This document shows positions 53,241 through 61,874 of a stretch of DNA of 64,000 nucleotides, in pieces. The DNA comes from DTU015 sp964406505 (GTDB lineage Bacteria > Bacillota > Sulfobacillia > Fermentithermobacillales > Fermentithermobacillaceae), in NCBI GenBank assembly GCA_964406505.1, contig CAYORX010000001.1:62001-126000 (forward strand), read 5' to 3'. Each line of letters starts with the position of its first letter. The stretch's first letter is position 1. The notes beneath the pieces were generated by a model. It was not told the DNA's origin. It ran no database searches and saw only the letters and a program-made list of their open reading frames with translations. Both the position numbers and the translations under genes were made by a program.

Positions 53241-54296
53241 CTATTTTTTGAAAACAAACGTGTTTATCATGTAAATTACAAGTCCGGCGACAAAAATCGA
53301 ACCTGCCCAACCGCATATAGGGTATATTGCCCTAACTAAGTTTGAGAAGCCAGCTGATGCTGCCCATAAAGAAGCTACCGCAGCCGTTAATGCGATATAT
53401 AGAAAATTTCTACTTTTCGGATCAATAAGTCTCGCCGAAAAACTAAAAAGATTAGCTACTGCGGTAGTATAAACTTCAGCCAAGAAAATAATCACATACA
53501 GTGGTCTTCCAAACTTCCAAATTTGCGATGCTAATTTAGCTAAAGGTATTTCGTAGCTTGCTATGTGGGGCAATGAGGAAACCACGCTTAGGTATACTAC
53601 CGATAACCCTAACCCTAACCCCAAAGCCCCGATAAACGCTATCTTAAAAGATTGTTTTGTCGAATTGAGTGTTCCGCCGATAGAAGACAAAACAGGTGCA
53701 GCAATGAAGATGTTATACGAAACATAGTTGAGTGACGAAACTGCCCAATGAGAAATTGGTGGTTCGTAGCCGGGAGGAGGTTTTCCAATTTTTAATCCGT
53801 TCATGTATATAGCACCCACAGCAATAAGTACAACGCCGGCTAAAAGAAAAGGAACTACGAGCCCAATAGCGTGAACGACGCCGCTGAATCTAGTTAATAC
53901 GGTTATGAAGGTGATCACCGCCATCAAAACTGCACCAGCAATCCAGGGAAGTCCGAATTCTTGAGTGATAACTGATCCTGCACCTGAAATCATGGCAGAT
54001 AGCGCAGTAAATAAAAAAACAATAGTTATTACATCTAAAAACTGTGCAACTGTCCTACCTACGGCTTTCGCCAAAACGGGTTTATATGTAGATGCCCGAG
54101 TTTGCCGTCCAGCTTCAATGCAAGCAAATCCAAAAACAAAAAGACCGGCAATAGATCCTATTACACCGGGTATACCGTTGATACCAAACAACCCAAAAAA
54201 TTGAAGCACTTCTTGACCTGATGCAAACCCCGCACCTACCACTGTTCCTATATAAGTGGCGGCCATTGTTAAGATCGGTGTTTTAGTGCTTTCCAT
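53241..54296 (-). CDS. YkvI family membrane transporter
   Basis: This 351-residue protein has about ten helices and begins with the family text AATYIGTVVGAGFASGQEVLQF, of which VVGAGFASGQE is the substrate-site-like helix 1 motif of APC-fold transporters. Further markers are GLFVFGFACIEAG and YNIFIAAPVLSSIGG. ATG 54296 follows GGGAGATTC. YkvI proteins are predicted amino acid or ion transporters without known substrate. It is close to folate/formimino genes on the other strand, but I see no direct link. Confidence 0.85.
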   Translation of the reverse strand: MESTKTPILTMAATYIGTVVGAGFASGQEVLQFFGLFGINGIPGVIGSIAGLFVFGFACIEAGRQTRASTYKPVLAKAVGRTVAQFLDVITIVFLFTALSAMISGAGSVITQEFGLPWIAGAVLMAVITFITVLTRFSGVVHAIGLVVPFLLAGVVLIAVGAIYMNGLKIGKPPPGYEPPISHWAVSSLNYVSYNIFIAAPVLSSIGGTLNSTKQSFKIAFIGALGLGLGLSVVYLSVVSSLPHIASYEIPLAKLASQIWKFGRPLYVIIFLAEVYTTAVANLFSFSARLIDPKSRNFLYIALTAAVASLWAASAGFSNLVRAIYPICGWAGSIFVAGLVIYMINTFVFKK

Positions 54297-54415
54297 AATT
54301 GAATCTCCCATACTTAATAAAACCGCTTAGGTTTAAATCTTGCTCCATTGCATATAATTATATTAATCGAATTAGCCCAACATGTTTAAATGCAGGTACA
54401 ACGCGTGGTAAAGGT

Positions 54416-55231
54416 TTACTTAATCTGACGCCAATAATTGTTTTTTGGTAAGGAGGAGGTAAATATAAGCGAATCGGGGGCTTCAAGTTCTTTAGGTAAG
54501 AACGCTCCCCTAATGATATCTATATCTTCCTCGATTTGTGAAATGTTCCTTGCAAGACATTCCGCAAAAAAACCTGCAAAATTAGCTTCTGCAACGCGAA
54601 CGATCGTTCTAATTTCACTTAGAGGAATATTTTTAAATACTTCGATACCTTGTTGTAGAATATTATTTCTTTGTCGCGAATAGTTTTCAAAATATCGTTT
54701 AATAGTTGAAACACGGCCGGCTTCAGCCGAATCTTGTAATTTAAGCAAAAAGCGGTATATATTCTGACATCGGGGATCAAGGCTGGCACCAAAATCAAAC
54801 CAAATGGGAACGTCGGATAATTGCCATATGTTTTTTTCCCCGTCGTCCCAATTTCTAACTAGAATGTCGAATACTGTTTGAAATCCCATAGCGGTTTCTG
54901 AATCTTGATGGGGCAAAGTGTTTCTGTCGTATTGATATGCTGCTCTTGAGAAATAGAATTCAGGACCAACGATTTCAGTGAGTCTCTCTCGATCTTCACC
55001 GGTTAAGTTCATTTCGCTGGCAAGTTTTACTGAAACGACATTGACTCGGCCTGTTCCTAATAAGCTTACAATTTTTTCGATTGGACCATAACTAAAAAAA
55101 GTTTCATGAACTAAAAATCTGTGCGAAATGCTGCCGGGAATTATTGAGGGAGTGAAATGTCGCTTAACATAATATATTTCACCATTTGTAGTGTATTTGG
55201 CCATACCATGTTCTATTTCTACCTTACCCAT
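54416..55231 (-). CDS. HipA-like kinase family protein
   Basis: This 271-residue protein resembles the short HipA-like/PI4-kinase-like fold. VFDILVRNWDDGEKN has the layout of a catalytic-loop Asp followed by Asn, and IWFDFGAS supplies a DFG-like metal-binding Asp. An N-terminal lysine in YYVKRHFTP may be the ATP-binding one. There is no HipB-type antitoxin gene beside it, and it is half the length of E. coli HipA. ATG 55231 follows GAAGGAG. Substrate and role are unknown; a stand-alone protein kinase is an inference. Confidence 0.6.
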   Translation of the reverse strand: MGKVEIEHGMAKYTTNGEIYYVKRHFTPSIIPGSISHRFLVHETFFSYGPIEKIVSLLGTGRVNVVSVKLASEMNLTGEDRERLTEIVGPEFYFSRAAYQYDRNTLPHQDSETAMGFQTVFDILVRNWDDGEKNIWQLSDVPIWFDFGASLDPRCQNIYRFLLKLQDSAEAGRVSTIKRYFENYSRQRNNILQQGIEVFKNIPLSEIRTIVRVAEANFAGFFAECLARNISQIEEDIDIIRGAFLPKELEAPDSLIFTSSLPKNNYWRQIK

Positions 55232-55388
55232 GAACGGTTGCTCCTTCACGAGTTAGTTTTGCATGTGCCACTTATATCTTAACATATTCTTCTGGTTGTT
55301 TCTTCTGCACAAATAACTGCTAGTATGTTATTATTCTAATTGGCATTCCAATCAATTTAAAGTTTGTGATTCTGAGGAGGAGGCTGAC

Positions 55389-56195
55389 ATGAAGCAAGTA
55401 GCTAAACTCGGTTTAATTTTAGCACTTATATGCGCGCTGTCAGGTCTTGGATTGGCAGCAGTTTATAATAAGACTAAACCTATAATTGATGAGCGTGCCA
55501 GGGAGGATCTTTTGAATGCCGCAAAAGAGGTTATTCCCGGGGCTTCAACGATCGAACAACTAGAAGAAAATGGCACGCCGTATTGGTTAGGCAAGAGCGG
55601 TTCGGACGTGCTAGGGGCTGCTGTACAAGTGGAATCTCAAGGTTATGGAAATAGTCCTATTCAAATGATGATTGGTGTAAATACCGAAGCCGCTGTAACC
55701 AAAGTTAAGATAGTATCTATGTCTGAAACACCTGGAATTGGGACTCGTATTAAAGACGAGGCGTTTTTATCTCGATTTAAAGGCGAAAATAACCCTGCAA
55801 GGGTAGATGGCATTTCTGGTGCCACAGTATCTTCGGGAGCCGTAAAGGCTGGTGTTAGCAAAGCATATGATTTCTTAACTGCTATCGTTGCTCCCGGCGA
55901 TGCGGTTCATTTGGATATTACATCTATCCCCGACGGGATATACGAGGGGACGGGTGAAGGATTATTTGGAGCCATCCAAGTAGTTGTTACGGTTCAAAGC
56001 GGTAAAATTACAGGATTTGAGGTGCTTAGCCACAGCGAAACGCAAGGGTTATCCGATCCTGCAATTACAAGAATTCCTGCAGCTATAATTGAAACTCAAA
56101 AATTTGATGTTGATACAATATCAGGGGCGACATTCACCAGCAAAGGTATTATAGATGCTGGTAGAGATGCCTTGAAACAATTTGTCGAAGAATAG
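55389..56195 (+). CDS. Membrane-anchored protein with two FMN-binding domains
   Basis: This 268-residue protein has an N-terminal helix (about 6-25) and two FMN_bind domains: residues 70-165, ending in the acceptor motif DGISGATVSSGAV, and residues 180-265, ending in DTISGATFTSKGI. In RnfG/NqrC-like proteins the Thr of S-GAT carries covalent FMN, added by ApbE, which is encoded at 23737. The mature protein should lie outside the membrane and carry up to two flavins. No Rnf genes are adjacent, so the electron partner is unknown. ATG 55389 follows GAGGAGGAGGC, and a strong terminator follows. Confidence 0.9.
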   Translation: MKQVAKLGLILALICALSGLGLAAVYNKTKPIIDERAREDLLNAAKEVIPGASTIEQLEENGTPYWLGKSGSDVLGAAVQVESQGYGNSPIQMMIGVNTEAAVTKVKIVSMSETPGIGTRIKDEAFLSRFKGENNPARVDGISGATVSSGAVKAGVSKAYDFLTAIVAPGDAVHLDITSIPDGIYEGTGEGLFGAIQVVVTVQSGKITGFEVLSHSETQGLSDPAITRIPAAIIETQKFDVDTISGATFTSKGIIDAGRDALKQFVEE

Positions 56196-56233
56196 TTACC
56201 ATACTAGGCGTAGCATTTAACATACTTGATAAT

Positions 56234-56276
56234 ATGCCCAGGTAGCACGCTTATGAAGCTACCTGGGTATATTTAT
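56234..56276 (+). terminator. Terminator after the FMN-binding protein gene
   Basis: GCCCAGGTAGC pairs with GCTACCTGGGT (56236-56246 with 56258-56268) and is followed by ATATTTATT. Confidence 0.7.
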
Positions 56277-56321
56277 TGCCCACCTATATAATCTTTAACG
56301 AAAACGAAAAAATTAATGCCC

Positions 56322-56350
56322 TTGACTTAGTTTTATTATGAGTTTATGAT
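56322..56350 (+). promoter_or_regulatory. Sigma-A promoter of the mutagenesis cassette
   Basis: TTGACT (56322-56327) and TATGAT (56345-56350) are separated by exactly 17 bases. Transcription should begin near 56357, inside the LexA box. Confidence 0.72.
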
Positions 56351-56356
56351 ATTAAG

Positions 56357-56370
56357 CGAACAAATGTTCC
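56357..56370. promoter_or_regulatory. LexA/DinR operator (SOS box)
   Basis: CGAACAAATGTTCC matches the Gram-positive consensus CGAAC-RNRY-GTTYC at every position. It covers the predicted transcription start, so bound LexA would block initiation until DNA damage. Confidence 0.82.
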
Positions 56371-56387
56371 CGCGAACAGGTGATCAT

Positions 56388-57698
56388 ATGTCAGCTTTGT
56401 ATTACATTAAATTTTTGGGGATAAAGGCATATCAAGAACAAACTAAGCGTAAAATTGATATAGCTCGTCCGCTTATTATTCATTTTAAAGATAGGGTCCT
56501 AGATTGTAATAAACAGGCGTTTAAAGATGGTATAAGACCTGGGGATACCGTACGGCAAGCTAGATTAGCATCTCCTTTATGTGAAACTATTCGTGTAACT
56601 GATGAAACTACAGATTTTCCAGCGAATATATCGAATAAATTTACAAGCGTAACCCCGTTCGTTGAATTCGATCATGAATATTGCGGGGTTTTTGCAGATT
56701 TTTTAGGGGACGATCAATTGTTTGAAACTTTATCCCTTGCAAAAGATGTGTTTTGTAAAGCTGTTATAACAAAATGCAAGTCAAAGCTCTTAGCAAAATC
56801 TTTTTCTATATGGATGTTTGAACAGTTAATCACAAAAGAAAAAGCGCTTTTTGTTAAAAAACAATTTAAATATATTGAAATAGGCGAAAATTATATATTT
56901 GCAAACATAGAGATTGGAAAAGAATCTGCTCATTCTGCTGACATTCCTATTTCTTGTCTATGGCCGATACCTCAAAATATAATATCCCGCTTATACAGTT
57001 TAGGGTTAAAAACTTTTCAAGACATACAGCGTATAACAACAAATGATCTTGCGACTCAAATAGGTCATTGGGCATATTTAGTCGTTGATTTAGTTAACGG
57101 GCGAGATCGATTTAAGGTAAAACCATTATATTTAAAGAAATGTATCGAGAAAACGGTAAACATAGAGGATTTCTATAGTGATTTAACACCGCAGATATTT
57201 ATCCCTGTGCTTCGCGAGGTATCAGCAGAATTAAGCCGGTACAATAACCAGGTTAGAGATATTGTCTTAATTATAATCGGTAATTTTACGCCTGTAATTA
57301 AACGACACAAGTTAATTAAATCTGCATATACTCCTATGTTTTTATATTCAATTGTTTCAAAACTTTTCGAGGAAGGCATGCATGAATTAAGGCATAAACC
57401 TTCCTATCATGTTTCAAGGATCGAATTAGCTTTTAAAAATATCGAGAGGATTTCGGTAAAGCAAATGCCACTAATGCCACTGTTAAATAGCAACTCCCCC
57501 AGTTCAAATGCTGCAAAACTTACAGATGTTTTAGAGTCTGTTGTATCAGATATAGAGCGGAAGTTCGGAAGTTCTGTATTGGTGTGGGGAATTCACGACA
57601 AGCGTAAGCATAATCAAATCTTTAAACCGGAAATTTTGCGCAGGGAAAAGATGTTAAGTTTTTGGGATCCCATGAAATTCGGTAAATCCCATTCTTGA
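56388..57698 (+). CDS. ImuB-like Y-family DNA polymerase homologue lacking catalytic carboxylates
   Basis: This 436-residue protein follows the Y-family layout: ALYYIKFLGIKAYQEQ at the start, GIRPGDTVRQARLASP (the fingers motif of DinB-like proteins), SVTPFVEFDHEYCGVFADF in the palm, and a helix-hairpin-helix region LYSLGLKTFQDIQRIT. The N-terminal D-x-D position carries no acidic residues, and the S-x-D-E pair reads as Cys-Gly in my alignment, so it should not polymerise. This fits ImuB, which bridges the sliding clamp and DnaE2. ATG 56388 follows AGGTGATC; the LexA box lies just upstream. Confidence 0.82.
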   Translation: MSALYYIKFLGIKAYQEQTKRKIDIARPLIIHFKDRVLDCNKQAFKDGIRPGDTVRQARLASPLCETIRVTDETTDFPANISNKFTSVTPFVEFDHEYCGVFADFLGDDQLFETLSLAKDVFCKAVITKCKSKLLAKSFSIWMFEQLITKEKALFVKKQFKYIEIGENYIFANIEIGKESAHSADIPISCLWPIPQNIISRLYSLGLKTFQDIQRITTNDLATQIGHWAYLVVDLVNGRDRFKVKPLYLKKCIEKTVNIEDFYSDLTPQIFIPVLREVSAELSRYNNQVRDIVLIIIGNFTPVIKRHKLIKSAYTPMFLYSIVSKLFEEGMHELRHKPSYHVSRIELAFKNIERISVKQMPLMPLLNSNSPSSNAAKLTDVLESVVSDIERKFGSSVLVWGIHDKRKHNQIFKPEILRREKMLSFWDPMKFGKSHS

Positions 57699-57713
57699 GG
57701 AGGTATGTGATAT

Positions 57714-57956
57714 ATGTCAAAAATAGTGGATCAGCCGATTTTAGTGGTTTGTGAACGGGGAAGGCCAAAGCGATTTTTTTGGATTAAAAATTGGCTAGCA
57801 GTAAAATCGATAATCGATAAATGGAATGAAATTGGCAGATGGTGGGAAGGCGATGAACAAAAAACCTTCTACAGAGTGCTAGCAGGTGATGAAAACGGAG
57901 TTTATGAAATTTATTCGGGCAAAAACAATTGGAATCTTTATAGGGTCTTTGATTGA
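57714..57956 (+). CDS. DUF6504-like small protein of the mutagenesis cassette
   Basis: This 80-residue protein is rich in Trp and aromatic residues (FFWIKNWLAVKSIIDKWNEIG, shown here for its core WLAVKSIIDKWNEIGRWWEG) and ends YEIYSGKNNWNLYRVFD. Its layout resembles DUF6504, a small domain repeatedly found between ImuB-type and DnaE-type genes or fused to them. ATG 57714 follows GAGGAGG, 15 bases after the ImuB-like gene and 3 bases before the polymerase gene. Function unknown; a bridging or regulatory role is inferred from place alone. Confidence 0.65.
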   Translation: MSKIVDQPILVVCERGRPKRFFWIKNWLAVKSIIDKWNEIGRWWEGDEQKTFYRVLAGDENGVYEIYSGKNNWNLYRVFD

Positions 57957-57959
57957 ACG

Positions 57960-60900
57960 ATGTTTATCCACCTTCACGTTCACAGTCCGTTTTCTTTTTT
58001 AGATGGAGCCTCCAGTTTAACTAACGTTGTGAAACGAGCGGCTCAACTAGATATGCCATCTATCGCTTTAACCGATCATAATAGGCTTTCCGGTGCCGTA
58101 AAGTTCATTAAATCTGCGCGAAAATACGGGCTCAAACCTATCATAGGATGCGAAGTGAGTGCTAAAGGCAATTTTCATCTTACTTTGATTTGCAAAGATA
58201 GCATAGGCTACCAAAATCTATGTTCCGTATTAACTCAAGCACATACTGAAAACACGCGCGGTTTTCCGGTGGTAGATTTAAATACCTTGGCATCCTTCAA
58301 AGAAGGGCTTTTCATTCTTTCTGGATGTAGAAAGGGCTTGATCCCTACCCTAATATTGAATAGGAGATTTAAAGAAGCTAAACAAGTGGCTGAGAATTAC
58401 AAAAATATTTTTGGGAAAAACTCATTTATTATCGAAATGTCGGAGTCCCTACTTCCTGGTTCCATGAATTTAAATCGGGCACTTTTGCATTTGGCAGAAA
58501 ATTTGAATTTACATACGGTTGTTACGAATAACGTACATTACGTATCTAAAAAAGATTTTAAAATTCACGATATTTTGACCTGTATACGTACATCAACCAA
58601 ACTTGAAGATATTCATCCTGAAAGACGGTTGAATTCAGAAAACTATTTAAAATCCGAAGCAGAAATTAAGAAAGAATATAAAAATTGCCCTGAGGCCCTA
58701 TACATGACTCAAGTCATTGCTGAACAATGTGTTTGCCCGTTAAATTTAGATTCTCACTATTTCCCCGAATTTTCATGTCCCGAGAACTTTAAATCCTCTA
58801 ACCAATTCTTACATCACTTGACATATCGGGGAGCACAACGTAAATACGGGAAAATAACAAATCAAATCAAAACGCGGCTAGAAGAAGAACTTAAAGTAAT
58901 AACACATTTAGGGTATGCAGATTATTTTCTTGTAGTATGGGATCTTATAAGGTTCGCAACTGAACAGAAAATACGTTACGCCGGTAGAGGTTCTGCGGCA
59001 GATTCTGCTGTTGCGCATTGTTTAGGGATTACTGGCGTCGATCCAATAGCACAAAACTTGCTATTTGAAAGATTTATGAGTATCGAAAGAGGCAGAAAAC
59101 CAGATATAGATATAGATTTCGATGCGCGGCGAAAAGATGAGATTACTGCGTATGTATATAAAAAATATGGAGAGGAGCATGTAGCGTCGGTCGCTACTTA
59201 CAACACCTTCAGGGGGCGCTCTTCTGTAAGAGAAGTCGGCAAAGTTATGGGATATTCAAAAGCTGAGATAGATACCATTGCCAAGCGGTTGCATCATATT
59301 CATGACTGTCGATTTGAAGATATATTTAAAATTCTGCCGGAACTTAAAAGCTTGAATGTTCCGGAAAACCGCTTGGAGATCCTTGCTAAAACAGCGAGTA
59401 ATATCTTGGGTTTTCCTAAGTTCTTAGGCACTCATTTGAGTGGCATAGTAATTTCTAAAAATCCGATTAACTGGCTTTCTCCTCTTGAATATTCGGCCAA
59501 AGGCCATAAAATTTTACAATTCGATAAAGACGATACAGAAGATTTGGGTCTAACCAAGATAGATCTTTTATCTTTACGTACCTTAAGCGCAATTGAAGAT
59601 TCGCTACAATTCATGCGAACTAATTCTTCGTATAATACTGAAGAAAACATGTTGCATAAACATAATATCCGGGATATTCGATCTGATTTTGATGACATAC
59701 CGTTAAACGATAATGATACTTTTAGTAGACTGAGGCTCGGTGATACAGTTGGAATTTTTCAATTAGAAAGTCCTGCGCAAAGGGGGCTTCAGTCAAGACT
59801 TGGTGCTAATAGTATAGAAGATATCGTGGCAAGTGTTGCATTGATACGTCCTGGGCCGATTAAAGGGGAGATGGTAGAACCCTACATTAGACGGCGTCAC
59901 GGAAAAGAAAATATAACATATCCCGATCCACGGCTTGAACCAATTTTAAAACATACTTATGGGGTGATTTTATTCCAAGAACAAGTAATTGAAATTGCTT
60001 CCAAATTCGCCGGATTTACGCCAGGGGAGGCTGATAATTTGCGTAGAGTTATGACACATGGTAGGTGTCCGAATGAAATGGAGAAACTGGGGGAACTATT
60101 TATAAAAAAAGCTATCCAAATGGGAACAACAGAACAGATCGCTAGTGAAATATTTAGTTGCATAGAAGGCTACGCAAGCTATGGATTTTGTGAAGCCCAC
60201 GCTCGCTCTTTTGCTGCTACGGCTTATAAGACTGCGTATTTGATAGAACACCATCCTGCAGAGTTCTATGGTGCCTTATTGAATAATCAACCTATGGGAT
60301 ATTACCCCATATCCACTTTATGTGTTGAAGCTAAAAAGCATAACGTAGAAATTTTGGGTCCTTCGATTAATCATTCCTATAAAGACATAGTGATAGAAGG
60401 AAATAAGATACGCATGTCATTTAGGATGATAAAAGATATGAAAAGCAATATCATTAATGCTATCTTGCGCGAAAGGAAAAAAAGCAAATTCAAATCTTTT
60501 TATAATTTTACCAAACGTATCAAAATCGACGTTGGCGTTTTGCGCAACTTGATTTTATGTGGAGTTTTTGACGATTTTGGGCTTTCTCGTAGATTTTTGT
60601 TGTGGCAGATTAAACATGCATATGCAGTCGATAACGAACCGCGATCAAAGAGTCTTTTGCAATACATTCGGGATAATGATGAACCACGTATTATCGACAA
60701 TTATCCAGGTGTTGCAGATTTTTCATTAAAGGAAAAGGTAGATTTCGAATACCAGATTCTTGGCACGGGAATTTCTGCTCACCCTATGGAAATGCATCGT
60801 GACAGACTTAAAAAACAAAATTTTGTAGCAAGCCATTCTTTATCTAATCTTAGGCCTGGAGATTTTATTAAAACCGGCGGCATCCCTATAAGACCGCATA

Positions 60901-61121
60901 GACCCCCAACAAAAAGTGGAAAAACAGTTGTGTTTCTCTCGTTGGAGGACGAATATGGGTTGATTGACGTGGTTTGTTTTGAGGATGTTTACTCTAAATA
61001 CGGAAAATTCTTGTTTCCCGGTAAAATCGCTCCGTTAGGAATATGGGGTCCAATACAAAAACGTGGTAATGCTTTTTCTGTTACGGCAAAAACCGTGTTC
61101 CCATTGTCATATGTATTATGA
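57960..61121 (+). CDS. dnaE2: DnaE-type DNA polymerase III alpha subunit, error-prone (DnaE2-like)
   Basis: This 1053-residue C-family polymerase has an N-terminal PHP domain (HLHVHSPFSFLDGASS, ALTDHN), the palm motif GRKPDIDIDFDARR with catalytic Asp near residues 382-384, the third Asp in LTKIDLLSLRTL (about 535), FQLESPAQRG and the fingers/little-finger region YASYGFCEAHARSFA. A C-terminal OB domain (about 950-1053) is present but the tau-binding tail of the replicative enzyme is missing, as in DnaE2. It is the third gene of the SOS-type cassette. The binding site is weak, so translation is likely coupled to the small gene before it. Confidence 0.92.
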   Translation: MFIHLHVHSPFSFLDGASSLTNVVKRAAQLDMPSIALTDHNRLSGAVKFIKSARKYGLKPIIGCEVSAKGNFHLTLICKDSIGYQNLCSVLTQAHTENTRGFPVVDLNTLASFKEGLFILSGCRKGLIPTLILNRRFKEAKQVAENYKNIFGKNSFIIEMSESLLPGSMNLNRALLHLAENLNLHTVVTNNVHYVSKKDFKIHDILTCIRTSTKLEDIHPERRLNSENYLKSEAEIKKEYKNCPEALYMTQVIAEQCVCPLNLDSHYFPEFSCPENFKSSNQFLHHLTYRGAQRKYGKITNQIKTRLEEELKVITHLGYADYFLVVWDLIRFATEQKIRYAGRGSAADSAVAHCLGITGVDPIAQNLLFERFMSIERGRKPDIDIDFDARRKDEITAYVYKKYGEEHVASVATYNTFRGRSSVREVGKVMGYSKAEIDTIAKRLHHIHDCRFEDIFKILPELKSLNVPENRLEILAKTASNILGFPKFLGTHLSGIVISKNPINWLSPLEYSAKGHKILQFDKDDTEDLGLTKIDLLSLRTLSAIEDSLQFMRTNSSYNTEENMLHKHNIRDIRSDFDDIPLNDNDTFSRLRLGDTVGIFQLESPAQRGLQSRLGANSIEDIVASVALIRPGPIKGEMVEPYIRRRHGKENITYPDPRLEPILKHTYGVILFQEQVIEIASKFAGFTPGEADNLRRVMTHGRCPNEMEKLGELFIKKAIQMGTTEQIASEIFSCIEGYASYGFCEAHARSFAATAYKTAYLIEHHPAEFYGALLNNQPMGYYPISTLCVEAKKHNVEILGPSINHSYKDIVIEGNKIRMSFRMIKDMKSNIINAILRERKKSKFKSFYNFTKRIKIDVGVLRNLILCGVFDDFGLSRRFLLWQIKHAYAVDNEPRSKSLLQYIRDNDEPRIIDNYPGVADFSLKEKVDFEYQILGTGISAHPMEMHRDRLKKQNFVASHSLSNLRPGDFIKTGGIPIRPHRPPTKSGKTVVFLSLEDEYGLIDVVCFEDVYSKYGKFLFPGKIAPLGIWGPIQKRGNAFSVTAKTVFPLSYVL

Positions 61122-61150
61122 TAAAAATCATACGTTGTTCGAAATTGTAT

Positions 61151-61714
61151 TTACAATATTTCGCATTTTATATAAGTAGATATGCGTGTATGTCCATACC
61201 GGTAAGTTTTTCTCAACTGAAGCAAACCATATTTTTCGCGGAAGACTTCTTTGGTTGCTTGTTGTAAAACTACGATACCATAAGGATCTAAAAGCACCGC
61301 TGACGCAAGTTTCTCCATGGATTTCTGATCCGTGTTGGTAAAGTATGGTGGTGCTACAATGATGATATCGAACTTCTCTTCGGAGTTTTCAAGTTTTTTT
61401 ACAACACGCAAGGCATCACCCTTGATCACCCGGACGACGTTTTGGACGTTTAATCGAGAAGCATTTTCTTGCAGTATTTGTATGGCTCTTGGATTTTTAT
61501 CGATTAAGACGGCAGATTTTGCTCCTCTTGATAAAAGTTCAAAAGAGAAACTGCCGGTACCTGCAAAAAGATCTAAAACAGCTGCCTCTTCGGTATAACT
61601 TTGAAGAATATTAGCTACAGACTCTCTAATTCTGGTTAAAGGTGGACGTGTACTTTTTCCAGGTATGGATAATATGCGTTTACCTGCTAGATATCCACCG
61701 GTTATTCTTAACAT
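61151..61714 (-). CDS. rsmD: 16S rRNA (guanine966-N2)-methyltransferase
   Basis: This 187-residue AdoMet-dependent methyltransferase has MLRITGGYLAGKRI at the start, STRPPLTRIRESVANIL, motif I VLDLFAGTGSFSFELLSRGA and the acceptor motif position FDIIIVAPPYF. RsmD proteins normally have D-P-P-Y there; here Ala replaces Asp. Everything else, including length, fits RsmD. ATG 61714 follows AGGAGG. No coaD gene, its frequent neighbour, lies next to it. Confidence 0.85.
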   Translation of the reverse strand: MLRITGGYLAGKRILSIPGKSTRPPLTRIRESVANILQSYTEEAAVLDLFAGTGSFSFELLSRGAKSAVLIDKNPRAIQILQENASRLNVQNVVRVIKGDALRVVKKLENSEEKFDIIIVAPPYFTNTDQKSMEKLASAVLLDPYGIVVLQQATKEVFREKYGLLQLRKTYRYGHTRISTYIKCEIL

Positions 61715-61874
61715 ATGGCCTCCTAATGAAGATGTTGTGAATTAAGTTCAATGGATATTTTATCATAATGCACTTTATTGGTATAATTATGATGGCACAA
61801 TATTCAAACGCTTTATCAAGCACTACCGATACACCTCTTTGCCGAAAATATGAAGATACATCCTGGGGGCAATC

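Noticed and set aside
56372..56385. Second LexA box (CGAACAGGTGATCA)
   Set aside because: Only the left half fits; the right part is the ribosome binding site of the ImuB-like gene.
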